Assembly: GCF_029892965.1 (NCBI RefSeq)
Contig: NZ_JARXWN010000017.1
Coordinates: 1-64,000 of the forward strand
Length of the DNA: 64,000 bases
Reading direction: 5' to 3'
From: Dysgonomonas sp. PF1-14
Lineage (GTDB): Bacteria; Bacteroidota; Bacteroidia; Bacteroidales; Dysgonomonadaceae
Shown piece after piece: positions 26,382 to 36,586 of the stretch; position 1 is the first letter of the stretch, and every line of letters starts with the position of its first letter. A model generated the notes under the pieces. The model had not been told where the DNA came from, made no database searches, and was given only the letters and a program-made list of their open reading frames with translations. A program made the position numbers and the translations under genes.

Positions 26382-28124
26382 ATGACAACAAACACATTTA
26401 CAAGCTTTGACAATGCCGATATATTTTACAGAGAGTGGAACTTCTCCCCTTCTCAAAAAACAATAATCATTCTCCATCGCGGTCACGAGCATTCGGGACG
26501 TATGGAAGAATTTGCCACTGACGAAAGATTTGCAAACTACAATGTGTTCAGTTACGACCTCAGAGGACATGGCAACACTCCGCAACCGGTTTCTCCTATA
26601 TTTATGGACTATGTGCGGGACTTGAACGAGTTTACAAAGTTTCTGAAAAAAGAATACAGTATCGATCCAGAAGATATCTTCATTGTTGCTAACAGTATAA
26701 CCAGTGTCATTGCCGCCGCTTGGGTACACGATTTTGCTCCTCAGATTGCAGGGATGGCGCTACTTGCCCCCGCCTTTGAAATAAAGCTGTATGTTCCATT
26801 CGCAAAAGAGTTTGTCGCCTTAGGCAGCAAGTTAAGCAAAAAACTGGAGGTCAAAAGCTATGTGAAATCAAAAGTGCTAACCCACGATAAAGAGCAGCAA
26901 AAGGCATATGACAGCGACCCACTGATCACTAAATCTATAAACGGAGGTATGTTGGTCGATTTTCTCGATTCGGGTAAAAGGATTGTAGAAGATGCTGCTG
27001 CTATAACTACTCCCACTTTGGTGTTTTCATCGGGGAAAGATTATGTAGTAAAGAACAGTTCTCAGAAGAAGTTCTTTATCAGGCTCGAATCTGAACATAA
27101 AGAGTTTATCGAACTGAAAGATTTTTATCATGGTGTACTTTTCGAGCAAGACCGTCCTATGGTCTATGATCATATATTGCGCTTTATGCAAGAATGCTTC
27201 AATCTGCAAAGTACTGATACAGGGCTAAAACCGGACAAATTCACGAATGACGAGTATCATACCCTTTCGTTGAGAATGATTCCATTAGCAGAACGTATCA
27301 ATTTTGCTTTTCAGAAATGGTCGCTGGGAAAACTCGGCTTCCTCAGCGATGGCATGAGCACAGGATTAAAATATGGCTTCGATTCGGGAATATCTCTCGA
27401 TTATGTTTACAAGAACAATCCGAAAGGGAAACTGGGCATCGGCAAGCTGATGGACTATTTTTATCTGAATGCTATCGGCTGGAGAGGTATCCGCATACGA
27501 AAAGTACATCTGCTCAGTCAGATAGAACGGCAGATAGCCAGATTAAAAGAAGAAGGCAGACCGGTTAAAATTCTGGACATTGCCGGCGGAACAGGAAACT
27601 ACCTATTTGATATAAAAGAAAAGTACCCCGAAATAGAAATAGTTGTGAACGACTTCAAAAAGTCGAATATCGAGGCCGGAGAAAAGGTTATTGCCGACAA
27701 AGGAATACAAGGCATGCGCTTTACCAACTACGATTGCTTCAACCCTGATACATACGAAAAGCTTGACTTCAGCCCTAATATAATAATCATTTCGGGTATA
27801 TTCGAATTATTCGATGATAATGAACTAATTAGCAAAGCGATATCGGGTGCCGTTTCCATTGCCGAACCAAACAGCTCTCTTATATATACCGGACAGCCAT
27901 GGCATCCACAACTCAAAATGATAGCCTATGTACTGAACAGTCATCAGGAAAAGGACTGGGTGATGAGACGCCGCTCGCAAAAGGAACTAGACCGTATTTT
28001 TGCTATCAACAAGGTTTCTAAACAAAGTATGCTGATAGATGATTACGGTATCTTTACAGTATCTTGCGGACGGCTTAAAGAAACGAATATTGACACACTA
28101 AATAGCTTTATAACAACAGATTAA
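26382..28124 (+). CDS. Alpha/beta hydrolase-SAM methyltransferase fusion, YnbC-like
   Basis: 580-residue two-domain protein. The N-terminal half (about 1-280) is a serine hydrolase/lysophospholipase-like fold: HRGHEHSGR, SYDLRGHGNTP, an elbow with Ser in VANSITSV rather than G-x-S-x-G, then GKDYVV (Asp) and FYHGVLFE (His). The C-terminal half has SAM motif I in ILDIAGGTGNYLF (about residue 397). Domain order and length match E. coli YnbC (from memory). It starts four bases after the YnbD-like gene. Likely acts on a lipid or its head group; no product established. Confidence 0.85.
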   Translation: MTTNTFTSFDNADIFYREWNFSPSQKTIIILHRGHEHSGRMEEFATDERFANYNVFSYDLRGHGNTPQPVSPIFMDYVRDLNEFTKFLKKEYSIDPEDIFIVANSITSVIAAAWVHDFAPQIAGMALLAPAFEIKLYVPFAKEFVALGSKLSKKLEVKSYVKSKVLTHDKEQQKAYDSDPLITKSINGGMLVDFLDSGKRIVEDAAAITTPTLVFSSGKDYVVKNSSQKKFFIRLESEHKEFIELKDFYHGVLFEQDRPMVYDHILRFMQECFNLQSTDTGLKPDKFTNDEYHTLSLRMIPLAERINFAFQKWSLGKLGFLSDGMSTGLKYGFDSGISLDYVYKNNPKGKLGIGKLMDYFYLNAIGWRGIRIRKVHLLSQIERQIARLKEEGRPVKILDIAGGTGNYLFDIKEKYPEIEIVVNDFKKSNIEAGEKVIADKGIQGMRFTNYDCFNPDTYEKLDFSPNIIIISGIFELFDDNELISKAISGAVSIAEPNSSLIYTGQPWHPQLKMIAYVLNSHQEKDWVMRRRSQKELDRIFAINKVSKQSMLIDDYGIFTVSCGRLKETNIDTLNSFITTD

Positions 28125-28353
28125 GCAACTGTTTAAATTTGATTGGCAATCTTATTCTGTATTATTTCAAATATATATTTTTCTTTTTATTCGCAGGTTT
28201 AGCCTCCTTTTAAAAGTAGCAAAAGATGTTTGTTGTTTTAGAAATCGCCAATATAAACTCTAGTTTTACTATTTTCTTTCGAATTTGCAACATTTTTTTG
28301 ACACAGATAAAATCTTAAATAATCTATAAATATGTTTTTATTCAAAAAATCAT

Positions 28354-28361
28354 TATATTTG
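28354..28361 (+). promoter_or_regulatory. -7 box for the DUF6377-type regulator gene
   Basis: TATATTTG fits TAnnTTTG, about 83 bases before the ATG. The remainder of the 319-base gap 28125-28443 is AT-rich; near its start CTGTTTAAATTT resembles the end of the MITE at 6248 but no partner arm is visible. Confidence 0.5.
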
Positions 28362-28443
28362 AACTATCATAAACACACAAATGGAGATTGCTTGGTCTCT
28401 TATTAACCTGAATTCTCTTACTAAATAAATCTAAACGACAATA

Positions 28444-30102
28444 ATGATGAGATCTTACGTCATTCTCTGTATCTTATTAAGCCTTGTAGCGAACAATCTT
28501 TCTGCAAAAAATGAACTCGATTCCTTATACAGGGAACTTGACAACAAGATCAAAAACTGCGACATATATATTGAACTAAAGGAATTTAGGATAGAAGAAC
28601 TAAAAGCAGAGAAGCTTAAACTTAACACACCAATTTCTACTACTTACAATTTGAATTTAGCAATATATAAAGAGTACAGGTCTTACATTTCCGATTCGGC
28701 AATACAATATCTTAACCAAAATCTGGACATTGCTTATTCACTAAAAGACAGGCATAAAATCAATGAAATCTCTATCTACACAGCCAATTTGTTTTCGGAT
28801 CTGGGAATGTATAAGGAAGCTAGTGATATAATGGCAAATGCGGATAGAAATTTTACAGACGAATATCAAAAAACCAATTATTACACCACATATCGTAATA
28901 TATTTACAGGATTAGGATTATACACCCAAAACAACAGAGACAGATGGAAATACTGGCAAAAAGCGTCATTGTATGCAGATACTATCTTTAGTGTTACCAA
29001 CCCTAACTCCGAAGATTATTTAAGGTTAGAGGAAATTCGATACAGAGAGCAGAATAAAATTGATGAAGCACTTGAAATAAACGATAAACGCTTAAAACAG
29101 ACTAAAAACGGCTCCCCAGCTTATGCCCTGATTGCTTTCGAGCGTTCATTATTATATCGGAGAAAAAATGATATCGATATGGAAAAGAAGTATCTTATCT
29201 TATCGGCAATATCTGATATCCAATCTGCAATTAAAGATAATGCGTCGATTCCGATACTATCAAATATGCTTATGCAAGAAGGAGATGTAAACAGGGCATA
29301 TACCTATGTTCGTTTCTCACTAGATAACATCAACGATTACAATACACGTATCAGAAGTTCTGAAATAATTAATATCCAATCTATTATAGACAAAGCATAT
29401 CAGGAAAAAAGTAACGAACAACGAAAAAAACTTCGTATTTTCCTCATAATCACCAGCATTTTATCTGTATTACTCATTATATCGGTGTGTTATGTGTACA
29501 AGCAGATGAGAAAAGGCATATTAATAACCAAACGTCAGAAAGAAACCAATCTTGAGCTGAATTCTCTGAATCAGAAGCTGCACAATATGAATAATAATCT
29601 CAAGAATATCAATATTGAGGTGACTGAGGCCAATTATATAAAAGAAGAATATATCGGCTACTTTCTCGATCAATGCTCGAAGTATATAGAGAAAATGGAT
29701 GAATACCGGAAAATGGTAAACAAGAAAATTCAGAATAAAGAAATAGAAGAACTATTTAAGATCACGAAAAACAATCATTTAAAGGATGAAGAGCTCAAAG
29801 AGTTTTTTACAAATTTCGACAATATGTTTATTCATCTGTTTCCTGATTTTGTAGAGAAATTCAACTCTTTACTTCAAGACGATGAAAAAATTATATTGAA
29901 AAAAGGAGAGGTTTTAAATACCGAACTTCGCATATACGCCCTCATGCGACTCGGCATCGACGATAGTACTAAAATTGCAAGTTTTCTTGGCTACTCGGTC
30001 AATACAATATATAATTATCGTGCAAAGATTAAAAACAAAGCGAAAATATCACGAGAAGATTTTGAATGGACCGTCAAAAAAATCAGTACATTCCATAAAT
30101 AA
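28444..30102 (+). CDS. Membrane-tethered TPR/HTH regulator (DUF6377 type), likely locus regulator
   Basis: 552-residue protein with a signal peptide (ends LSAKNEL), a periplasmic helical TPR-like region (about 25-325), one membrane helix (about 335-355, LRIFLIITSILSVLLIISVC), a coiled coil, and a C-terminal LuxR/sigma-like helix-turn-helix (about 490-545, containing SFLGYSVNTIYNYRAKIK). This plan matches Bacteroidetes DUF6377 proteins next to SusC/D genes and resembles SusR-like sensors that read a periplasmic sugar and bind DNA from the membrane. It is the only intact regulator beside the utilisation locus. Confidence 0.8.
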   Translation: MMRSYVILCILLSLVANNLSAKNELDSLYRELDNKIKNCDIYIELKEFRIEELKAEKLKLNTPISTTYNLNLAIYKEYRSYISDSAIQYLNQNLDIAYSLKDRHKINEISIYTANLFSDLGMYKEASDIMANADRNFTDEYQKTNYYTTYRNIFTGLGLYTQNNRDRWKYWQKASLYADTIFSVTNPNSEDYLRLEEIRYREQNKIDEALEINDKRLKQTKNGSPAYALIAFERSLLYRRKNDIDMEKKYLILSAISDIQSAIKDNASIPILSNMLMQEGDVNRAYTYVRFSLDNINDYNTRIRSSEIINIQSIIDKAYQEKSNEQRKKLRIFLIITSILSVLLIISVCYVYKQMRKGILITKRQKETNLELNSLNQKLHNMNNNLKNINIEVTEANYIKEEYIGYFLDQCSKYIEKMDEYRKMVNKKIQNKEIEELFKITKNNHLKDEELKEFFTNFDNMFIHLFPDFVEKFNSLLQDDEKIILKKGEVLNTELRIYALMRLGIDDSTKIASFLGYSVNTIYNYRAKIKNKAKISREDFEWTVKKISTFHK

Positions 30103-30134
30103 AAAAAACAGCAATATTTACTCTCAATTATTAC

Positions 30135-30166
30135 AATCCCGCATATTATTTTGTCGGGATTTTTTA
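30135..30166 (+). terminator. Terminator after the regulator gene
   Basis: AATCCCG (30135-30141) pairs with CGGGATT (30155-30161) and is followed by TTTT. It separates the regulator from the GH30 gene. Confidence 0.7.
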
Positions 30167-30327
30167 TTAAAAGCTATTTTTATCATATAAAAACAGCTTT
30201 AATAATTTATATCTAGTCCACTTTATTCGCCCTTCACCACAAACACATACACCTATATATCAATATATTAAAAATATTAACAATTCACTTTTTTTGTTTT
30301 ATCAAATTTTTGCATTTGCGATATGAA

Positions 30328-30335
30328 TATGTTTG
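30328..30335 (+). promoter_or_regulatory. -7 box for the utilisation operon
   Basis: TATGTTTG fits TAnnTTTG, 52 bases before the GH30 ATG. It is the best candidate for the main promoter of the locus; spacing to an upstream TTTG is not ideal. Confidence 0.45.
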
Positions 30336-30386
30336 TATTGAAAAATATCCGGATGTATTGCATTTCACAAAACACCATAAATCTTA

Positions 30387-31937
30387 ATGTATATGATAAA
30401 ACAAAAGAACAAATCATTACCTCTAGTTCATCAATTTAAAAAAATTTTCTTACTAATACTTCTCTGCAATATTTCCATCATAGGATGGGGATGTAGTGAT
30501 AATAGTACATCTAACGATAAAGACATAAAAAAAGAAGAACCTGGAGAAACCGTAAGGGATAAAGATGTTAGTATTATTGTTACAACTACAAACCGATCGA
30601 TGGATCTCTACCGGACAAAAATAAGTTCCAGCGATAAAAGTAGTATGTCACCCGTTACAGTAACGCTTAATCCTAATACTAAATACCAGACAATGGATGG
30701 CTTTGGAGCAGCCGTAACAGGCTCTACATGCTTCAATTTACTGAAAATGAGCAAGGAAGATCGGAATAAATTTTTAAAAGAAACTTTCGACCCTATCGAT
30801 GGTTTAGGATATAGTTATATCCGCATTTCAATTGGTTGTTCAGACTTTTCGCTTAGTGAATATACCTGTTGTGATATAGAAGGTATTGAAAATTTTGCTT
30901 TACAAAGTGAAGAAAAAGATTACGTTATACCAATATTAAAAGATATTCTGAAAATCAATCCTTCAATTAAAATACTGGGATCACCTTGGACATGTCCCCG
31001 TTGGATGAAAGTAAATAACTTGACTGAACTCAAACCTCACAATTCGTGGACTAGCGGACAACTGAATCCGAAGTATTATCAGGACTATGCCATCTATTTT
31101 GCAAAATGGATACAGGCTTTTGAAAAGGAAGGGATAAATATCACCGCAATCACACCTCAGAACGAACCGCTTAACAGAGGTAATTCGGCATCTTTATATA
31201 TGGGATGGGAAGAACAGCGCGACTTCATCAAAAAGCTTGGTCCTACACTGAAAGCAGCCGGATTAGGCGATGTAAAAATCTATGCTTTCGACCATAACTA
31301 TAATTACGACAACATAGCCACACAGCAGGGCTATCCTAGCAAAATCTATCAGGATGCCGAAGCTTCTCAATACATTGCCGGAGCCGCCTATCACGACTAC
31401 GGGGGCAACCGTAACGAACTCAACATCGTTCACAATGCCTATCCAGAGAAGGAACTTCTGTTCACCGAAACCTCTATCGGAACATGGAACAACGGACAAG
31501 ACCTCTCTAAAGCCTTGCTCAGAGATATGGAAAATGTAGCACTAGGCACAGTCAACAATTGGTGCAAAGGTGTAATAGTATGGAATCTGATGCTGGATAC
31601 AGACAGGGGACCTAACCGTGAAGGTGGATGCAAAACCTGCTACGGGGCAGTAGATATAAACAATACCGATTATTCCACCATTACTCGCAATTCGCACTAT
31701 TATATTATATCTCACTTGGCAGCAGTAGTGAAACCCGGCGCGGTACGCATAGAAGCTAAAGACACCCTACCAGAGGGCATTATTTACTCTGCATTTGAAA
31801 ACACCGACAACACATATGCTATCGTTCTACTGAATAAGAATGAACGAAATGAAAAAATTACTATCGATGACGGTGAAAATCATTTCATATATGAGGTACC
31901 AGCCAAATCTGTTATCTCATACAGATGGACTAAATAA
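30387..31937 (+). CDS. GH30 family glycoside hydrolase, lipoprotein
   Basis: Retaining beta-glycosidase of clan A. The lipoprotein signal ends IIGWGC, fitting surface display. The GH30 start YQTMDGFGAAVTGS, the acid/base Glu in TPQNEPLN and the nucleophile Glu in LLFTETSIG are present; a C-terminal beta-sandwich closes the 516 residues. Cysteine-rich loops (YTCCDIEG) suggest subfamily 3, known for endo-beta-1,6-glucanases in Bacteroides loci with GH3, but the subfamily is my inference. First enzyme gene of the locus; ATG at 30387 or 30393. Confidence 0.9.
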   Translation: MYMIKQKNKSLPLVHQFKKIFLLILLCNISIIGWGCSDNSTSNDKDIKKEEPGETVRDKDVSIIVTTTNRSMDLYRTKISSSDKSSMSPVTVTLNPNTKYQTMDGFGAAVTGSTCFNLLKMSKEDRNKFLKETFDPIDGLGYSYIRISIGCSDFSLSEYTCCDIEGIENFALQSEEKDYVIPILKDILKINPSIKILGSPWTCPRWMKVNNLTELKPHNSWTSGQLNPKYYQDYAIYFAKWIQAFEKEGINITAITPQNEPLNRGNSASLYMGWEEQRDFIKKLGPTLKAAGLGDVKIYAFDHNYNYDNIATQQGYPSKIYQDAEASQYIAGAAYHDYGGNRNELNIVHNAYPEKELLFTETSIGTWNNGQDLSKALLRDMENVALGTVNNWCKGVIVWNLMLDTDRGPNREGGCKTCYGAVDINNTDYSTITRNSHYYIISHLAAVVKPGAVRIEAKDTLPEGIIYSAFENTDNTYAIVLLNKNERNEKITIDDGENHFIYEVPAKSVISYRWTK

Positions 31938-31977
31938 GTTTTTATAAATATAGTAACTCTAAAGACCTGAATTTATT

Positions 31978-33306
31978 ATGAAAAAATGCACATTCTTAAT
32001 TTTAGTTTTTGCAGTCCTTTTCAAACTCACTTCATGTGATAATGATAAGGAAAAATTGCCTGAAATTAGTTCATTCGAAATTCTGAGCTCAGTGTTATAT
32101 GGTGACAGTGTACCCTACACTGTTGATATTCCTGATGCTGATGACCTTAATCTGCTCAAAACAGAAATCTTCTATGAAGGTGAATTAATCTCTGATAAAT
32201 ACACGTTAATCCCGAAAGGTGACTCCTATAAGGATAAGGTATTTATTCCCGTTTTGAAAAACATCCCTGATAACAGCAAGTTTCAGGTAAAGTTTACTGT
32301 TAAGAATAGAGATTTCGACTTCTCAAATCATGAGACTGAAATGACTATTAACCGTCCCGACTATCCGTATCTGACATTAATTACAGAAGACGGGAAAGAA
32401 TACAGGATGGAACGGGAAGAATTGTATGTTTACAGTGTTACAGACGATTTTCCTCGTCAGGTTAATTCCATTATTCAAGCTCCGGTTATGGGAGATAGAG
32501 GGAATGTTGTCACATTCGGATGGGGAGGGTCGAGCATATCCTCAACCAGCACCGGATACATACCATTTCTAAGTAAAGATGCCGGAGAATTCCGTATTCA
32601 TTTTAATACCTACAGTTTCGAAGCTGGCCCATTCTATTTCCCGAGTATAAACGGAATACCTTTTGTCACTGTCGACAATAATAATCTAAAAGTAGATATG
32701 GATCTTAAACAAGGCGACTTACTTGATATAAAAGATATGGATGACTATGAATACCAGAATTTCTGGATTGATCCTGATTTCTTCGAATTGAGTCCAGATA
32801 AAAATACGCTTAAATTCCTTGCTATAGACGGTAAATATCGCATAATAGCAAATTTACAACACAAGTATCTGAAAGTTAACGTAATGAAAGGTGACAACAT
32901 GGATGCTTTAGATCAAGCTACACTTAATAGTGATGGTACCGGAGCTATATGGATACTAGGAGTCGGAGCTGGAAAACCTGTAATGAACAATGAACCGGGC
33001 TGGAATCCGAATAAAGGAATTTGTATGTCTCCTATTGGTGAAAAGAAGTTCCAAATATCATTTGTTGCAGGAACCAGTATAAATGCAAGTTCAGTAAACT
33101 TCAAATTCTTCCACCAAGACGGATGGGGTGGAGAATTCGGAGGAGGTAAACTTCAGACTAATAACCCATGGTTCCAGGCAGGTTCATCAGATGGCAACAT
33201 CACATTGAAAGGCGGGGTTACACTGACTGCTGGTAAAACATATGTATTTACAATCGATACTTCCGGCGGCATAAGTCCGGCAATTATGACAGTAGAAGAG
33301 AAATAA
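31978..33306 (+). CDS. Surface glycan-binding lipoprotein (SusE/F-position)
   Basis: 442-residue lipoprotein (signal ends KLTSC) placed directly upstream of SusC. It is made of beta-sandwich-like segments: an Ig-like N-terminal part, a middle domain, and a C-terminal part with FKFFHQDGWGGEFGG followed by ITLKGGVTLTAGKTYVFTID, the style of DUF5121/DUF5125 and SusE outer-membrane proteins. No catalytic residues are evident. Role inferred: capture of the target polysaccharide at the cell surface. Confidence 0.72.
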   Translation: MKKCTFLILVFAVLFKLTSCDNDKEKLPEISSFEILSSVLYGDSVPYTVDIPDADDLNLLKTEIFYEGELISDKYTLIPKGDSYKDKVFIPVLKNIPDNSKFQVKFTVKNRDFDFSNHETEMTINRPDYPYLTLITEDGKEYRMEREELYVYSVTDDFPRQVNSIIQAPVMGDRGNVVTFGWGGSSISSTSTGYIPFLSKDAGEFRIHFNTYSFEAGPFYFPSINGIPFVTVDNNNLKVDMDLKQGDLLDIKDMDDYEYQNFWIDPDFFELSPDKNTLKFLAIDGKYRIIANLQHKYLKVNVMKGDNMDALDQATLNSDGTGAIWILGVGAGKPVMNNEPGWNPNKGICMSPIGEKKFQISFVAGTSINASSVNFKFFHQDGWGGEFGGGKLQTNNPWFQAGSSDGNITLKGGVTLTAGKTYVFTIDTSGGISPAIMTVEEK

Positions 33307-33333
33307 GAATAAATCTAATAAAACTAACATAAG

Positions 33334-36300
33334 ATGAAGAAATTCAAACAATATAAAAACATATGCCGAGCCGCTGCTTTGGCTATGATAATGCAGTCTT
33401 CGATAGGTATTTCTTATGCAAACCCTAATGAACCGGCATCCGATGTATATACCAAAACACAAGGGATAAACCAGTCCCCTACGCAAACAATTAAAATTTC
33501 GGGACTGGTTACCGATAGTGATGGAAACCCCATTATTGGAGCTACAGTTGCCGTAAAAGGCACGACAAACGGAACCATGACTGATGTTGACGGACGCTAC
33601 AGTCTGACTGTGCAAAAAGGAGACATTGTAACCTATACATACGTAGGATTTAACCAGGAAGAAAAAGAAGTTGGAAACGATACTACAATAAATATCAGGC
33701 TACTGACATCCGATGTCAACCTCGACGATATTGTAGTTATCGGCTACGGACAACAGAAAAAATCGAGTGTAGTCTCTTCGATCAACTCTATCACATCCAA
33801 AGAGTTACAAGTTACAGGAAGAAGCCTCAACAATAGCATTGCCGGTCAGATATCAGGTGTTATCGCTGTTCAACGTTCCGGTGAACCGGGCTGGGATGAT
33901 GCTGAGTTCTGGATTCGCGGAGTAAGCTCATATGCAGGAGGTACAAGTCCGTTAGTATTGGTAGACGGAGTTCCTCGTCAGATGAGTAATATCAGTGTTG
34001 ATGAGATTGAAACTTTCACAGTATTGAAAGATGCTGCTGCAACTGCCGTTTACGGAGCAGAGGGAGCTAATGGTGTTGTATTGATTACATCTAAACGAGG
34101 GAAAAGAGAAAAGACTCAAATATCGTTCAAAACGGAACATTCTATCGTTACTCCTACCCGGTTGCCTAAAATACTGGATTCTTATCGTTACTTGAGTTTG
34201 TATAACGAAGCAAAATGGAATGAAGAATATAATCCTATGACCGGTTTCGTTCCTCAGTATTCTGATGAAGTTCTGGATAAATATAGATCAGGAGCAGACT
34301 CTGATTTATACCCGAATGTGAATTGGCTCGATTTATTAAAAAAGAATTCATATAACGGGCGTTATACTCTGAGCGTCAGAGGAGGTGGAGAAAGAGTCAG
34401 ATATTTCGTTTCAGGAGGATTTTATAATGAAGACGGAATATATAAAAGTGAAACTATTGAAAACTATGATGCCAATCTTGGCTACAAACGTTATAATCTA
34501 CGTTCAAATATAGACATGGATATAACAAAGACAACAAAACTGGCTGTCGACCTAAGTGGCATCTATGTTCAATCAAATGCTCCTTCAAGCACCGCTTCAA
34601 CACTTTGGAGTGCATTCACACTATTCCCTGTTCATATCGTTCCAATGAAATATTCTGATGGTACAAACTCTGACCACTATTTTGCAGATACAGACCGATA
34701 CAATCCATATAATCTGCTAAACCTTAGAGGTTATACTAAAAACTGGGAAGCAACTGCGCAATCAAAAGTTAGCGTAGAACAACGTTTAGATGTTCTTACC
34801 GAGGGACTATATGCAAGAGCTAATATCAGCTTCGACTCTTTCACTCAGTCACGTACCGATCGCACTAAAAGACCGCATACCTATTACGCATCAGGACGCG
34901 ATACCAATGGCGACCTGATCAAAAAAACCATAGCAGAAGGATCCGCATTGGGAAATCCATCTACCAGTGCCAGTGGAGGACATAAGAAAATCTATATAGA
35001 GGGATCACTTAACTATGACAGAACATTTGTTGATAAACATGCAGTGACAGGAATGATTCTTTATAACCAAAAAGAGGAGCAATTTCAAAATAATTCGGGT
35101 CTTAACTGTCTTCCATTCAGAAAACAAAGTATCGTTGCCCGTGGCACATATAATTTCGACAACCGTTATATGTTAGAAGCCAGTTTCGGTATGACAGGTA
35201 GTGAGAATTTCTCGAAAGGACACAGATGGGGAATATTCCCGGCTATAGGAGGTGCTTGGTTTATCAGTCACGAAAATTTCATGAAGCCTGTGGAAGACTA
35301 TCTAAGCACGCTGAAAGTAAGAGCATCTTATGGTATTACAGGAAACGATAATCTGCCTACCGACCTTGCACGTTTCCCTTACCGGGCAAGCCTAAATCAG
35401 GATAATTCCGGATACAATATGGGGATTTCCCCCGGGGCTGCCGGTAGTGCTACCAACTGGATAGGAAACGGTATCACAGAAAATACTTTTGCCGCACCTA
35501 CGTTATCTTGGGAAGTTGAGAAAAAGTTCAACCTAGGACTGGATTTCGGCTTATTTAGAGGACGTATCGAAGGTAGCGTAGATTATTTCCATAACAAAAG
35601 ATCCGATATATTGATCAATCGTCAGACAGTTCCTTCTGCAAGCGGATTCAGAAATAACCCTATGGAAAATATGGGAATTACAAAGAATAGCGGAATTGAC
35701 GGAAACCTTATTGCCAAACAAAACTTAGGAGAATTTACTCTAACCGGACGCTTCAATTTTACTTATGCAAAGAATAAAATTGTAGAATACGATGAAATTC
35801 CTCAAAGATACGCATACCAGCAATATACAGGTAACAGTATAAATCAACCAAGACTATATATAGCCGAAAGATTATATACTCCTGATGACTTTAATATTAC
35901 AACAAATGCTAATGGATCAAAGAATTATACATTAAAAGACGGCTTGGCTAATCCTAATTCTCCAGTTGCACCAGGGGATATTAAATATTCAGACCTTAAT
36001 GGAGATGGCGTGATTGATTCTTATGATGAAACTTATAAGCATGGATTCTACCCGAATAACCCCAATATGGTATACGGTATTGGCATAAACCTTGATTACA
36101 AAGGATTCTATGCTGGAGTTTTCTTACAGGGAGCTGCTCAAGCCAGTGTAAATCTGATAGCAAGTCCTAAAAATTTTGTTCCTTTTTACAATGGAGTTGA
36201 CTACTCATCCGGACGTAATTTTGCAATGGATCGCTGGACTGCTGAAGACCCTTATAATCAAGATGTATTATTCCCCCGCCTTCGTACGACTAATAACTCA

Positions 36301-36558
36301 CATAACCTGAAACAAAGTACATGGTGGTATCGTAAAGGTGACTTTGTCAGATTAAAGAACATCGAATTCGGATATCAATTCAATAAAAAAACTATATCAA
36401 AATATTATATGGAAAATCTAAGGATTTATGTACAAGGCAGTAACATTGCCGTATGGGATAATGTCAAATATTGGGATCCTGAACAAGGGAATGCAAATTC
36501 CGGTGCCAGCTATCCGATCAGCGGAACATGGACAATCGGTTTAGAAGTAACATTTTAG
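33334..36558 (+). CDS. susC: SusC-family TonB-dependent transporter
   Basis: Outer-membrane oligosaccharide importer of 1,074 residues. A signal sequence is followed by a carboxypeptidase-D-like domain (about 50-125, ISGLVTDSDGNPIIGATV), the SusC signature DDIVVIGYGQQKKSS, a plug domain (about 140-260, with DAAATAVYGAEGANGVVLIT) and a beta-barrel ending in phenylalanine (LEVTF). It is followed by SusD 28 bases later, the defining pair of a utilisation locus. Symbol used in the family sense. Confidence 0.97.
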   Translation: MKKFKQYKNICRAAALAMIMQSSIGISYANPNEPASDVYTKTQGINQSPTQTIKISGLVTDSDGNPIIGATVAVKGTTNGTMTDVDGRYSLTVQKGDIVTYTYVGFNQEEKEVGNDTTINIRLLTSDVNLDDIVVIGYGQQKKSSVVSSINSITSKELQVTGRSLNNSIAGQISGVIAVQRSGEPGWDDAEFWIRGVSSYAGGTSPLVLVDGVPRQMSNISVDEIETFTVLKDAAATAVYGAEGANGVVLITSKRGKREKTQISFKTEHSIVTPTRLPKILDSYRYLSLYNEAKWNEEYNPMTGFVPQYSDEVLDKYRSGADSDLYPNVNWLDLLKKNSYNGRYTLSVRGGGERVRYFVSGGFYNEDGIYKSETIENYDANLGYKRYNLRSNIDMDITKTTKLAVDLSGIYVQSNAPSSTASTLWSAFTLFPVHIVPMKYSDGTNSDHYFADTDRYNPYNLLNLRGYTKNWEATAQSKVSVEQRLDVLTEGLYARANISFDSFTQSRTDRTKRPHTYYASGRDTNGDLIKKTIAEGSALGNPSTSASGGHKKIYIEGSLNYDRTFVDKHAVTGMILYNQKEEQFQNNSGLNCLPFRKQSIVARGTYNFDNRYMLEASFGMTGSENFSKGHRWGIFPAIGGAWFISHENFMKPVEDYLSTLKVRASYGITGNDNLPTDLARFPYRASLNQDNSGYNMGISPGAAGSATNWIGNGITENTFAAPTLSWEVEKKFNLGLDFGLFRGRIEGSVDYFHNKRSDILINRQTVPSASGFRNNPMENMGITKNSGIDGNLIAKQNLGEFTLTGRFNFTYAKNKIVEYDEIPQRYAYQQYTGNSINQPRLYIAERLYTPDDFNITTNANGSKNYTLKDGLANPNSPVAPGDIKYSDLNGDGVIDSYDETYKHGFYPNNPNMVYGIGINLDYKGFYAGVFLQGAAQASVNLIASPKNFVPFYNGVDYSSGRNFAMDRWTAEDPYNQDVLFPRLRTTNNSHNLKQSTWWYRKGDFVRLKNIEFGYQFNKKTISKYYMENLRIYVQGSNIAVWDNVKYWDPEQGNANSGASYPISGTWTIGLEVTF

Positions 36559-36586
36559 GTTTAATAAACGATTAATACAAAATAAT

